A stretch of DNA of 18,686 nt, from positions 1 through 18,686 of the forward strand of contig WJIO01000227.1 of assembly GCA_014730235.1 (NCBI GenBank). Direction: 5' to 3'. The translations under genes were made by a program, and so were the position numbers. The notes beneath the pieces are model-generated. The model did not search any database. It saw nothing but the letters and a program-made list of their open reading frames with translations, and was not told the origin of the DNA. The DNA comes from Candidatus Poribacteria bacterium. GTDB lineage: Bacteria; Poribacteria; DTPJ01; WJIO01. The first letter of the stretch is position 1; every line of letters starts with the position of its first letter. Of this stretch, positions 1 to 8,356 are shown piece by piece.

Positions 1-232
1 CTTCCATATCACTGAGTTTGAGCGTCTTTTTAACATCCAGCATTTCCCTGTAACGGACTTCACCCATTTCTTCCACAGAAAGTCCCAGTTTATGCCTTTG
101 TTTTGTTGCTCCGCCTTTGGTTAGTGTCAGAAGGCTGATCTGGTTTCCCCTTTTGATCTGAGAATGGATTGCTGCTGCCGGGCCAAAAGATTCATCATCA
201 GGATGAGGAAAGATGTATAATATTTTACTCAT
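1..232 (-). CDS. PIG-L (LmbE-like) family deacetylase, N-terminal part only
   Basis: The gene begins at ATG 230-232 and runs off the left edge, so only 77 codons are visible. The protein opens with a hydrophobic beta strand followed by HPDDESFG (residues 10-17). This is the zinc-binding HPDDE signature of the PIG-L/LmbE family, whose members remove acetyl groups from N-acetylated sugars such as GlcNAc conjugates, or act on related small molecules. The stretch SLLTLTKGGATKQR (residues 36-49) and the later EEMGEVRYREM match the usual second strand and following helix of this family. The preceding gene ends 14 nt upstream and a strong GGGAGG ribosome site lies between them, so it looks co-transcribed with the adenylate-forming enzyme. 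A likely role is deacetylation of an amino sugar in the polysaccharide or its precursor. The family is clear; the substrate is unknown, and the C-terminal zinc histidine cannot be checked. Confidence 0.85.
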   Translation of the reverse strand, partial: MSKILYIFPHPDDESFGPAAAIHSQIKRGNQISLLTLTKGGATKQRHKLGLSVEEMGEVRYREMLDVKKTLKLSDME

Positions 233-237
233 GATAA

Positions 238-243
238 CCTCCC
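238..243 (-). promoter_or_regulatory. Ribosome binding site of the PIG-L gene
   Basis: The minus strand reads GGGAGG five nt before ATG 230-232. It is one of the best Shine-Dalgarno matches in the window and fixes the start of the partial PIG-L gene. Confidence 0.7.
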
Positions 244-246
244 GTA

Positions 247-1590
247 TTATGTGTTATCCAATTCGGAAACAACATATCGCCATTTGCCTGAAGCCGTCTG
301 GGGAATTTCGGCCACCTGATGGATTTTCACCTGGCTGTGTTCGCATCGGCGGGAGACAATGGATTTAATCTTATTTATGTCTTCATCTTTAAGATTTCCG
401 TTATTGGATGCTATAAGTATTTCAATGTTGTTTAACTGTTTTTGTCTTATCTGGAACTGCTTTACTGCCGGAAATTCCCAGAATATATGAGAGAAAAATT
501 CGCTGTGTATTTTCATTCCACTGGGTGTTATCACAAAGTCACCTGAGCGTCCTTCCACATGTTCCAGCATAGGTAACCCTCGACCGCATGGACAGTATTC
601 AGACGAAATGCTGGCCCTGTCGCCCACTTTGTATCTTATGAATGGAAAGGCGTAGTTGTCCAGACTTGTAAGCAAGACATTTCCTGTTTCCCCCGTTGGC
701 AGCAAGTTGTTATCATCATCTACAATCTCCACCAAGCATGTCAGGGCGTTTATGTGAAGTCCTGTATGTTGTGAACATTCAAAGGCCAGGATGCCGCCGT
801 CCCTTGCCCCATATTCATTGTATACTTCGCATCCAAAGGCCTGCTGTATGGTTTTGCGGTAATGGGGGAAAAGGGTTTCAGCCGTTGTAAAGACTGCTTC
901 TATATGTAAATCTGTTATATTATTATCAATAAGATATTTAGCCAGAACGTATATAGAGCTGGCGTAACCCCTTAAAAAATGGGCTTTTGACTTTCGTATC
1001 TGCTTTACATATTTCCTTAAATGCTCTTCTGTAATGTCAAAGGAAGAAAGGGTTACAAGTCGTTGAAGTTTATGGTATAACCATGTTTTTAGATTACCGA
1101 GGCCTGGATACAATGACGCCCCGCCCAGGTAGATCATTTTATCACCCAGTTTGTATCCCGCGTCTTGCCACTGTAGCATTACGCTGGCGATGGTAGAACT
1201 ATGGGTAGCCCTGGATATGTAAAATTGCAGGGCTCTGCTGGTTGTTCCGCCGGTGCTGCCCCACCGGGGTTGAGTGGCTTCCCAATCTTCGCTTTTGAAT
1301 TGTTCCCGGTTGTTCTGCACTGTTTCTTTGTCAATAACAGGCAGTTTTTGCAGATCTGCAACTGTGATATTTTCCCATGGTTTAAAATCACATTCGTCAA
1401 ACACATTTCGGTAAAACGGCACATTCTGATAGCATTGGCAAAGCAACTTTGCCAATGACTGACGCTGGAGTTCCTGTATTTCTTCCGGGCTTTGCCACTG
1501 GGCCTTATTTAGATATTTAAAAGTTTTTAAGGCATCTGTGCGTCGGGCCAAGTCTATTATGGGATATATCAGGTGACTATACATGTTCAT
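247..1590 (-). CDS. Phenylacetate-CoA ligase (PaaK/CapK)-like adenylate-forming enzyme
   Basis: This 447-residue protein belongs to the PaaK/CapK branch of the ANL (acyl-adenylate-forming) superfamily. It carries the phosphate-binding loop GSTGGTT (residues 111-117), the NEYGARD motif (about 258-264), a CxCGRG cysteine motif in the C-terminal half and a C-terminal SGK lysine region expected to take part in adenylation. Length is normal for the family. Characterised relatives activate phenylacetate with ATP and CoA. The CapK-type members found in capsule and exopolysaccharide loci have no firmly known substrate and may activate an acyl group for glycan decoration; that role is inferred here. 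The open frame extends four codons further to a TTG at 1602. I prefer ATG 1588-1590 because GGAG at 1597-1600 sits six nt before it and overlaps that TTG. The start overlaps the end of the upstream glycosyltransferase gene by 14 nt, which suggests translational coupling. Confidence 0.85.
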   Translation of the reverse strand: MNMYSHLIYPIIDLARRTDALKTFKYLNKAQWQSPEEIQELQRQSLAKLLCQCYQNVPFYRNVFDECDFKPWENITVADLQKLPVIDKETVQNNREQFKSEDWEATQPRWGSTGGTTSRALQFYISRATHSSTIASVMLQWQDAGYKLGDKMIYLGGASLYPGLGNLKTWLYHKLQRLVTLSSFDITEEHLRKYVKQIRKSKAHFLRGYASSIYVLAKYLIDNNITDLHIEAVFTTAETLFPHYRKTIQQAFGCEVYNEYGARDGGILAFECSQHTGLHINALTCLVEIVDDDNNLLPTGETGNVLLTSLDNYAFPFIRYKVGDRASISSEYCPCGRGLPMLEHVEGRSGDFVITPSGMKIHSEFFSHIFWEFPAVKQFQIRQKQLNNIEILIASNNGNLKDEDINKIKSIVSRRCEHSQVKIHQVAEIPQTASGKWRYVVSELDNT

Positions 1591-2731
1591 AAGCGTCTCC
1601 AATTCCCGGGCCGGGTTCTGACATGGATTTAAGGAGTTTGTGAAGCATCATACCCACCTGTTCTGGGGTATTACGCTTCAGAGCCACTTCTCTTGCCTTG
1701 TTACCCATTCGCAGGCATAGCTCAGGATCATCGAATAAAGCTGTTATATGCTCAACCATACCATCTACATCTTCTTCATTCACCAAAAGACCTGTGCTGC
1801 CATTGTCTACCATTTCGGGGATCGCGCCGATTCTGGTTGCTATTATGGGAAGTCCGGCCATCATAGCCTCGGCCACAGCTACCGGGTAGTTATCTCCCCG
1901 GGTGGGAAATACAAGCGCATGGGCGGATTTAAGGGCATTTATTAACTGGTCATACTCCAATTGACCGGCGAATTCGTAATTTTCATCCCCTACCATATCT
2001 ATAAACATGGCTTTTATCTTTTCCATTTCCCCTGGATGCTCTTCCACACCGGCTATGGTGAGGTGATAATTTACCCCTGATTCTTCCAATTTGGCACATA
2101 TTTGAGCCATCAGATCGGTTCCCTTGCGGTAACCTACCGCACCCACTGTAAGCAGCTTAAAGCAGCTCTCAGGGCTTCTGATTGTTCTTTTAATATCTCT
2201 GAAAGCCCAGGGAAGTTCCATTTTTACCGCGTTAGGTATTATCTCCACTTTTTGGGGATTAACGCTGTGGTCTGTAAGCCAATTTCCCCATCCTTTTGAC
2301 GTTGCTATCCAGGCCTGGGGTAGGCGCAGTATCCAGCGAACTATTGCCTTTTTGGTTTTGCTGTATTGATCATACTGCTCGATGATTAACCCGCTTTGAT
2401 GGTTTGCCACAAGCTGTGCCCCTGTCATCTGGGCAATAATTCCCAGTATGCCGAATTTAAAAACCGCTGGCCCGGCTGTTAGAAATATGTGGACGTAATG
2501 AGGTCTCCACGTTAAACATATCCAGAACATTTGCCATATATGCTTAAACATACGCAGAAAGTTATATAAGCTGATTTTTGCCGGGGTTGTATTTGAATCT
2601 CTTATGCCTGCTTCCATCAGTCTAAGCTCATACTGGGATTTTGGCAGAGATTGGAAAAATGATTTCAGTATGTTACCTTCCCCTGATGATGGAGGTGGGA
2701 GATGTCCGAAAAATAGTATGCGTTTTTTCAT
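1577..2731 (-). CDS. Glycosyltransferase family 4 (GT-B fold)
   Basis: This 384-residue protein is a GT4-type retaining glycosyltransferase. The N-terminal Rossmann half starts with KKRILFFGHLPPPSSGEGN (2-20), the usual glycine-containing acceptor-side loop. The C-terminal donor-binding half begins around FKLLTVGAVGYRKGTD (191-206) and contains FPTRGDNYPVAVAEAM (275-290). In the classical E-x7-E donor motif the first Glu is replaced by Asp (D280) and the second is E288; LPIIATRIGAIPEMVDNG follows as expected. It would add one sugar from a nucleotide donor to the lipid-linked repeat unit on the cytoplasmic side of the membrane. The ATG is preceded by a modest purine stretch (AAGAGAG, about 8 nt upstream). 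It follows the previous GT4 gene by 29 nt and overlaps the next gene. Donor and acceptor cannot be read from sequence. Confidence 0.9.
   Translation of the reverse strand: MKKRILFFGHLPPPSSGEGNILKSFFQSLPKSQYELRLMEAGIRDSNTTPAKISLYNFLRMFKHIWQMFWICLTWRPHYVHIFLTAGPAVFKFGILGIIAQMTGAQLVANHQSGLIIEQYDQYSKTKKAIVRWILRLPQAWIATSKGWGNWLTDHSVNPQKVEIIPNAVKMELPWAFRDIKRTIRSPESCFKLLTVGAVGYRKGTDLMAQICAKLEESGVNYHLTIAGVEEHPGEMEKIKAMFIDMVGDENYEFAGQLEYDQLINALKSAHALVFPTRGDNYPVAVAEAMMAGLPIIATRIGAIPEMVDNGSTGLLVNEEDVDGMVEHITALFDDPELCLRMGNKAREVALKRNTPEQVGMMLHKLLKSMSEPGPGIGDAYEHV
1597..1600 (-). promoter_or_regulatory. Ribosome binding site deciding the PaaK-like start
   Basis: GGAG on the minus strand lies six nt before ATG 1588-1590. 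The alternative TTG at 1600-1602 overlaps this site and has no comparable site of its own, so the ATG is the better start. Confidence 0.6.
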
Positions 2732-2760
2732 TTGCTTTGCTCTCTTGATTGTATTTTTGT

Positions 2761-3891
2761 TTAATTTAACAGCTTTCTATATACGTTAACTGTCATATCT
2801 GCAACGTTTTCTGGTGAATATTTATTTCTGGCCTCTAACTGAGCTTTCTTGCTTATATCTGACCATAAATCCGTATTAGATAATAACTCCCTTATATGCT
2901 TTGCTAAGCCTGTTATATCCCCCGGTTGGTATAGAATTCCTGTGCGCATGTTTTCAATCATGTAGGGTATACCTCCTACATTGGTAGCGATTACAGGTGT
3001 TCCAAGTACCATCGCTTCGGCTATAACCATAGGTGAATTTTCCTGGGTTGATGGTAGAATCAGAGCCTTTGCGTGTTGTATATATGATTTCAGTTTTTCC
3101 TGGGTAATATGTCCTGTAAAATGTATATCCTTTAGGTTTAATTCTTTTGTCTGTTTTTTTAGCTTGTTTATATATGCTCTATCTCCTGATCCACAAAATA
3201 TAAATTGTAAGTCGCTTTCTTTTCTCTGTAGTATTTCGGCAGACAGCAGTATATCTTCCGGTCTTTTAAGGGGTGTTAATGCGCCGGCGTAAACTACGTA
3301 TTTTCCAGGTGTTGGCGGATTGTCAGGCTCAGGTTGAAAAAATATGTCTGAAACCGGATTTGGTATGTTAAACACCCTTTTTCCTTCGGGCATAAAGTTA
3401 GCAACGTATGGTGAAATAGCAATTATATTCCTGAAGCGGGAAAATATATATTTCTGGGCTTCTGCATCCAGAAAAACCCCCGGTTTTCCCTTCAACCTTC
3501 CCCATACCCGGGCTTCGGCCTGCTTTACACCGTGAACTGTGAAGACGCTTTTGATTTTGCTTAAAAGGGTAGCCGTTGCTAAGATGGTGTTGTCCTGACA
3601 GTGTATAAGATCGGGTTTTATATGGTGAAGATTTTTTAAGACATTTAATAGAAAAAATGTGAACCTTGGACGTAATAATCTCTTGACTGTCAGATAATGA
3701 AAATTGATGCCGTTATGCTTACAATTTATATCTCTGTCCGCTTTTCGGGAAAGGGTTATTACATGGAAGTTAAATTCCCCGGTATAGGCCATAAGACTCG
3801 ATACCAGGCCGACTGAGGCCGTACCAACCCCGCCTACAAAGTCTTTATTATTAAGGGGATAATTTGTTAATATGGCAATTCGGGGTTTCAT
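2761..3891 (-). CDS. Glycosyltransferase family 4 (GT-B fold)
   Basis: This is a second GT4 enzyme, 376 residues. The N-terminus has the glycine-rich loop GGVGTASVGLV (20-30) after the first beta strand. The donor half begins at KYVVYAGALTPLKRPEDIL (197-215). The classical E-x7-E motif is intact (E274 and E282) within STQENSPMVIAEAM, followed by GTPVIATNVGGIPYMIEN. Length and architecture are typical of WcaC/RfaG-like polysaccharide glycosyltransferases. It should transfer a sugar to the growing oligosaccharide in the cytoplasm. The start lies 8 nt after the stop of the asparagine-synthetase-like gene. I see no good Shine-Dalgarno sequence before it, so it may rely on translation of the upstream gene. 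Sugar specificity is unknown. Confidence 0.9.
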   Translation of the reverse strand: MKPRIAILTNYPLNNKDFVGGVGTASVGLVSSLMAYTGEFNFHVITLSRKADRDINCKHNGINFHYLTVKRLLRPRFTFFLLNVLKNLHHIKPDLIHCQDNTILATATLLSKIKSVFTVHGVKQAEARVWGRLKGKPGVFLDAEAQKYIFSRFRNIIAISPYVANFMPEGKRVFNIPNPVSDIFFQPEPDNPPTPGKYVVYAGALTPLKRPEDILLSAEILQRKESDLQFIFCGSGDRAYINKLKKQTKELNLKDIHFTGHITQEKLKSYIQHAKALILPSTQENSPMVIAEAMVLGTPVIATNVGGIPYMIENMRTGILYQPGDITGLAKHIRELLSNTDLWSDISKKAQLEARNKYSPENVADMTVNVYRKLLN

Positions 3892-3899
3892 TTTATTTA

Positions 3900-5831
3900 C
3901 TAGTCTATATGGTTAATTGCTTTTATTTCCACCATTGGTTTATTATTTATAACTTCCTCGATATACAGTTTCAAGGATGCGGCTTTGGAGAAATCCAGCC
4001 GTTGTTCTTTCCATTTTTCCGTATTAAGATCATATTCCATTGTGGAAGTTAATAACCTATCATAAGCCGGGGAGCTGCTTTCTTTTTCTTTAAATAGCTT
4101 ATTTCTGTAAAGTTTGCCTGTCCATTCTTCCGTCAGGAATTCCCGATATCCTGTTTTTTTGCGCTTGTATCTTGATCTCAGGTGCTTTGGTCCTACCAGC
4201 ATTAATGAAAGAGGTGATATGACATCTGCCGGTGAGTAGCCATGATCTGTCGGGAATTTTAAAAGTTCGGGTTTGTATTTCTTGATTATGTATGCGTAAA
4301 AATACTGAGATTGATAGCGATTTTTAATTGTCGGGTTAAGGGTTCGGGAATATACTCCGGCAAAGGGTGCACTGAACAGGAATTCCACGAATTCGTCATC
4401 CAGAAATGGAAAGCGGTTTGTGCCGTAAAGCCTTTCCATGTGTACCTCTGCGCCGAAGTATTTACGCAGAGCTTCTGTCAACAGGAACATATAGAATCTT
4501 CGATCCGGTGACATGGCTCCAAAGCGATCTATTATGGTATCTTCCACATCTGCCACTAATTCAGGTGTGGCATTGCGTAGGGTGTCAGGGGAAAAATACA
4601 GGGTGGTTTCAGGATCAACGATTATTCGAGCCAGCTCTTCCTTCATATCCGGGGCTGAATTCATCCGGGCGAATCCAGGACTGACCATGTTGCCTACGTT
4701 CTGGAATGTCCTCAACAGTTCGCTGCCGAATATACCGGTAAGGAAAACGCTGGAAAAATCGCTCATATGCTGGAAAGCATAGGGATAGTTGGCTCTTTCC
4801 AGGGTTGACAGGCAGTCGGACAGCATCAGGGCCTGCATGGCATAATTGTCAAACATCCTTTCGTATGTTCCATTAAGCACTATAGGGCAGTAGTGAAACC
4901 CAAGTTTCTGAGACATTCGCTGGGGTATGGTGACGTTCATGCTGGTGGATATGCCAAAAGAGTAACAGAGATATTCGTCCTGCTTTTTATCCAGTACTGA
5001 AAGGATAGCCCGACTGTCAAAACCGGATGTAAAGGATACGCATGCTTTCGATGGTGCAAGCTGGTTTACTGTTTTATAGAAAATCTCTGAACCTTTCTCT
5101 AAAGCTTCTTTGGATGAATACATGGTTGATTCATAAAGCGATCTTACATCCCAGTATATGTAACTTTTAGCATTTTCTTCGTCTATGCGTATATATTCCG
5201 CAGGTTTTAGCATTTTTACCTTTTTAAAATAGGTGCGTCTGCCAATGGGATAATTAAATATAGCCAGTTCGGCTATACCTGCAGCATCAAGTTCCGGTTC
5301 TGTTGAAAGATGATTTGCTACTGCCGACATGCTGGTGGAAAATATAAATCGGGAGTTTTCCACAGCGTAATAGAGGGGGGAAATGCCGAAGCGACTGTTG
5401 TATACTCTACATTCGTTACGAAATCGGCATAAGTTATCCACATCTTCAATTAACATGACCAGACAAAAATTACCCTTTATTTTATTGACAAAATCATCAC
5501 CATCAGAACCATACAGCTTCGTTATTTCTTCAGCAGTCAACTTTTTAGCTGGGATGCTGGCGTCGTTTCTGGCAAATACTTCGCCGATGATAAACAGATG
5601 TTTGCCGTCATCTGCAAAATAGTTATTCCCCGCTGATGACTTTTCCAGGTATGTAGCCTGAAAAGACCAACCCCTCGCGTTATATTGACGGAAACGGGCA
5701 TCTCCCTTTGAATCGTTGATATTATTTTTATATATATGGCTTTCAAAGGCATTTTCCGGTAGGGGTGGCAGTTCCTGCTGTACTGAAAGGTCTACTATGC
5801 CCAGGATATCTATTATTTTGTCTGTGTCCAT
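3900..5831 (-). CDS. Asparagine-synthetase-like protein lacking the glutaminase cysteine
   Basis: The protein has 643 residues. Its C-terminal half has the features of the class B asparagine synthetase fold: a PP-loop ATP-binding motif SFTSGFDSR (266-274), the second loop LTGIFGSELL (374-383, where true synthetases have GxGGDE) and the RFPFLDDEFVEFLFS segment (493-507). The N-terminal about 230 residues resemble a class II glutamine amidotransferase domain (NCRVYNSRFGISPLYYA-like segment near 140-156). However, residue 2 is Asp rather than the Cys that acts as nucleophile in AsnB, so glutamine hydrolysis is not expected. It may use free ammonia or another amine, or form a different amide or adenylate. 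Such proteins occur in exopolysaccharide loci, including exosortase-associated ones, but their reaction is poorly known. GAGGG seven nt before ATG 5829-5831 supports the start. It follows the GH4 gene by 22 nt. Confidence 0.8.
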   Translation of the reverse strand: MDTDKIIDILGIVDLSVQQELPPLPENAFESHIYKNNINDSKGDARFRQYNARGWSFQATYLEKSSAGNNYFADDGKHLFIIGEVFARNDASIPAKKLTAEEITKLYGSDGDDFVNKIKGNFCLVMLIEDVDNLCRFRNECRVYNSRFGISPLYYAVENSRFIFSTSMSAVANHLSTEPELDAAGIAELAIFNYPIGRRTYFKKVKMLKPAEYIRIDEENAKSYIYWDVRSLYESTMYSSKEALEKGSEIFYKTVNQLAPSKACVSFTSGFDSRAILSVLDKKQDEYLCYSFGISTSMNVTIPQRMSQKLGFHYCPIVLNGTYERMFDNYAMQALMLSDCLSTLERANYPYAFQHMSDFSSVFLTGIFGSELLRTFQNVGNMVSPGFARMNSAPDMKEELARIIVDPETTLYFSPDTLRNATPELVADVEDTIIDRFGAMSPDRRFYMFLLTEALRKYFGAEVHMERLYGTNRFPFLDDEFVEFLFSAPFAGVYSRTLNPTIKNRYQSQYFYAYIIKKYKPELLKFPTDHGYSPADVISPLSLMLVGPKHLRSRYKRKKTGYREFLTEEWTGKLYRNKLFKEKESSSPAYDRLLTSTMEYDLNTEKWKEQRLDFSKAASLKLYIEEVINNKPMVEIKAINHID

Positions 5832-5853
5832 TATGTTTCCCTCGTTCTCTTGA

Positions 5854-7095
5854 TTAATTAAAATATTTGCTCAATAATTTTTCTGCATGTTTTAGCGACA
5901 ATACGTTTGGATGTAAAAACATTGCCTCAACTGCTTTCTCATAGGATTTTTCTATGATTGCCTGTATAAACATTTTTTCGCTGGCTTTTACTAGATCCAG
6001 CATTTCCAGCGCAAATTTTGGATAGTTTTCCGGTACTGGATCTGCTTTAATATTTTCTCTGTTAATTTTTACCGTTGTTTCGGCTGTTAGATACGGATTT
6101 TCTTTTTGTCTGGTTGTTGCTATAAATTTTTTCCCTTCTGAGTCAAGAGATTTGAGGAAAGGAACAATAATATCCTGATAATAGGTTACGCTGGGTTTCC
6201 GGGTAACTGTATGTTCCAGGTTTCCCTTTCTATATTCTTCCAGAATTTTTGCCCGTTGTTTTTTCAGACGGACTGTATGGATTTGATGTGTCAGGTACTT
6301 AAATTTTACATCTTCTACACTTCCCCGGATACCTTTTCCCCTTATGTATACTGATTCTCCTTTACGATACAAGCAGTAGGCCTGGTGTGTTGGTATTGTC
6401 CCAAATTCACCTGCGTATTGGTAATTAAACTCTTTAATTTTGTGCTTTTTGATTATGTTTACAGCTTTTTGCATCTGGCTTTTTCCGTTTATTTTAACAT
6501 CGCTTATCCAGCCCAGATGGTTTATTCCAAAATAATCAATACAGGTTTCTTCGGGTGATGATTGAAGCAGTTGGGCGAATTTTTCATTCAGGGAAAGCGT
6601 GTGATGACATATACCTATAAAGTTAATAGATGAATTCATTGCTATGGCTTCACATATTATGCTTACAGGATTGGTGAAGTTAATAAATATAGCCGATGAT
6701 TTTTTTTCTTCCATTGTTTTTACCGCATCCAGAATTGGCGGTAGATTGTGTATGGCTTCCACATATCCGGCGGCATGGCCTGTTATTCCGCTCAGGGCAA
6801 GGTTTTTGCGGTCTGTAACCTGACCCTGGGTTCCACCAGCGCGGAGCTGATTCAGTATGTAATGTGTTCCGGTAAGTGCTTCATCCAGTTTTGTTGTCCA
6901 GGATACTTCTGCTGAAAGCTTCAGCTTTTTAGATAACGAATGACAGTAGTTTCCCACTGTTTCGAGCTTTTGTTTATTTCTGCCTACAAGGTATATTTGA
7001 CCAAGTTTCAGGTTATGTTCTGCCATAGCCGTAAAAAACCAGGGTGTATTAAGACTGCTTCCTCCAATTATTACTAGCTTTTTTCCCTCAGGCAT
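5854..7095 (-). CDS. Glycoside hydrolase family 4 (NAD-dependent) enzyme
   Basis: This 413-residue protein matches GH4, the family of NAD- and metal-dependent 6-phospho-glucosidases, alpha-glucosidases, galactosidases and galacturonidases, which work by oxidation at C3 and elimination. Visible features: the N-terminal nucleotide-binding strand and loop KLVIIGGSSLNTPW (6-19), NQLRAGG (82-88), NFTNPVSI (139-146), and the expected metal ligands Cys163 in GICHH and His193 in GINHLGW. The region that usually reads ETxGxGG is ITGHAAGY here (104-111), so it is a divergent member. Length is close to the family norm. The start overlaps the ATP-grasp gene by 8 nt. GH4 enzymes normally sit in sugar-uptake operons, so its place inside a polysaccharide assembly locus is unusual. 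It could edit or recycle glycan intermediates, or use the redox chemistry to modify a sugar. No phosphotransferase or ABC sugar importer gene is nearby in the window. Confidence 0.85.
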   Translation of the reverse strand: MPEGKKLVIIGGSSLNTPWFFTAMAEHNLKLGQIYLVGRNKQKLETVGNYCHSLSKKLKLSAEVSWTTKLDEALTGTHYILNQLRAGGTQGQVTDRKNLALSGITGHAAGYVEAIHNLPPILDAVKTMEEKKSSAIFINFTNPVSIICEAIAMNSSINFIGICHHTLSLNEKFAQLLQSSPEETCIDYFGINHLGWISDVKINGKSQMQKAVNIIKKHKIKEFNYQYAGEFGTIPTHQAYCLYRKGESVYIRGKGIRGSVEDVKFKYLTHQIHTVRLKKQRAKILEEYRKGNLEHTVTRKPSVTYYQDIIVPFLKSLDSEGKKFIATTRQKENPYLTAETTVKINRENIKADPVPENYPKFALEMLDLVKASEKMFIQAIIEKSYEKAVEAMFLHPNVLSLKHAEKLLSKYFN

Positions 7096-8356
7096 TCTTG
7101 CCAGCCCTTCTTTGCTTTAACAGGTAAAGGGGCATGCGGAGATATTTCATGCCATAATCATTGGCTGAAAGGAAAGGCCTTATGTCATCAGTTGCAAAGG
7201 TGGCAAAGGCCTTGGAATCTATCCATGAGAGAACCCACGACCAGGGCATTAATTCGCCTTTGCGGAAATAATCCCAGAAGGCCTGGAAATCGGCTGTGGC
7301 GTTAAACCACTTTATTCCCTCGGTGAAATCTGTTTGCAAGTGCACCTTCTGGCCTGTCAGGTGTAGATATTGCACCAGGGGGAAATTCATTCCGCATCGG
7401 GTGGCCTGGTAATTCTGCTGCCACAATCTTGGGTTTAGCTCTATCATTTTGAGTTTGTCGTCTCTCTCATCTTTTTTGAATTCAATTGAACCTATTCCCC
7501 GGTATTGAATTCCCTTAAAGAACTGCATACCCAGTTGGGCCAGTTCTTCATATTTCAGGCTTTCTACTAACGTCCCTATTCCAAAATCCGTCCTGTATTG
7601 GCGTATTTTCCTGAGAGTAAATATCAGTAGAGGATTATTATCCTCCCCCATATAAGCGCAGACCTTGAAATGATTGGTGTTGGGGCCAAGGATTATGGAT
7701 TGAACCATTGCCTTTAAACCTGTGGGTATTATCTCCCTGTATCTTTCGCATAATTGTTGAGCATCATCCACCTTAAAACCCTTGTTGTCGAACTTTTCCC
7801 TCCATAGGTGGGAATAATATGGTTTTATAAAGGCTGGGTATATTACCTGATCCTTTATTTGTTCAACTTCCTCCATTGTTTCAGGGTAGAGGGTTTGGGG
7901 ATATGGAGTTCCTATCCTCTGGGCCATTTCATACTGAAGCTTTTTGTTTACTATGGCCTCCACAACCTGACTGGACGAGAGGGCAAAATGGAAACACTTG
8001 CTTAACTCACTACGATTGCGAGACATAAACAGCACAAAGGCATCTGTTGATGGAAATAAAACGCCTTTCTCCTGCTGTTTTTTCCCCTCTTTTAAAAGAA
8101 ACGCCAGTAGCTTTTGAGGTTCATGCACCGGATCAGGGCATAACTTTGCCTTGCAGTATCGGGATTTAAAACCAGGCATACCCGGGTTTGATTCCAGTCC
8201 GATTACGTTTATACCAGCTTTTCCAAGACTGCGGACAGCACCCAGGCCAGTTTCAAAAAGGCCTAGCACAAAAGCAGTGTTTGTTTTTTGGTATCGGTTT
8301 GTTCTTCCGTTCTTTGGTCTAACCATTCTGTCAGGGATGACATGGTTGTTATCCAT
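7088..8356 (-). CDS. ATP-grasp superfamily ligase (COG3919-like)
   Basis: The 422-residue protein has ATP-grasp architecture. A pre-ATP-grasp Rossmann-like domain starts at AFVLGLFETGLGAVRSLGKAG (about 28-48). The central nucleotide-binding part has NKKLQYEMAQRIGTPYPQT (about 132-150) and the lysine strand AFIKPYYSHLW. The catalytic metal-binding strands GIGSIEFKKD and MIELNPRLWQQ carry the acidic and Asn residues typical of the fold. ATP-grasp enzymes activate a carboxylate as acyl phosphate and join it to an amine or thiol. Here the natural proposal is amide formation on an amino sugar or sugar acid, but the substrate is unknown. The start overlaps the upstream deacetylase gene by 94 nt. 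AAGGAG at 8369-8374, 12 nt before the ATG, supports this start over the next in-frame ATG at 8326, which has no ribosome site. The long overlap implies coupled expression with the deacetylase. Confidence 0.85.
   Translation of the reverse strand: MDNNHVIPDRMVRPKNGRTNRYQKTNTAFVLGLFETGLGAVRSLGKAGINVIGLESNPGMPGFKSRYCKAKLCPDPVHEPQKLLAFLLKEGKKQQEKGVLFPSTDAFVLFMSRNRSELSKCFHFALSSSQVVEAIVNKKLQYEMAQRIGTPYPQTLYPETMEEVEQIKDQVIYPAFIKPYYSHLWREKFDNKGFKVDDAQQLCERYREIIPTGLKAMVQSIILGPNTNHFKVCAYMGEDNNPLLIFTLRKIRQYRTDFGIGTLVESLKYEELAQLGMQFFKGIQYRGIGSIEFKKDERDDKLKMIELNPRLWQQNYQATRCGMNFPLVQYLHLTGQKVHLQTDFTEGIKWFNATADFQAFWDYFRKGELMPWSWVLSWIDSKAFATFATDDIRPFLSANDYGMKYLRMPLYLLKQRRAGKNA

Noticed and set aside
1597-1602. 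TTG at 1602 as start of the PaaK-like gene
   Set aside because: This TTG overlaps the GGAG that serves the ATG at 1590, and it would add only four residues without its own ribosome site.
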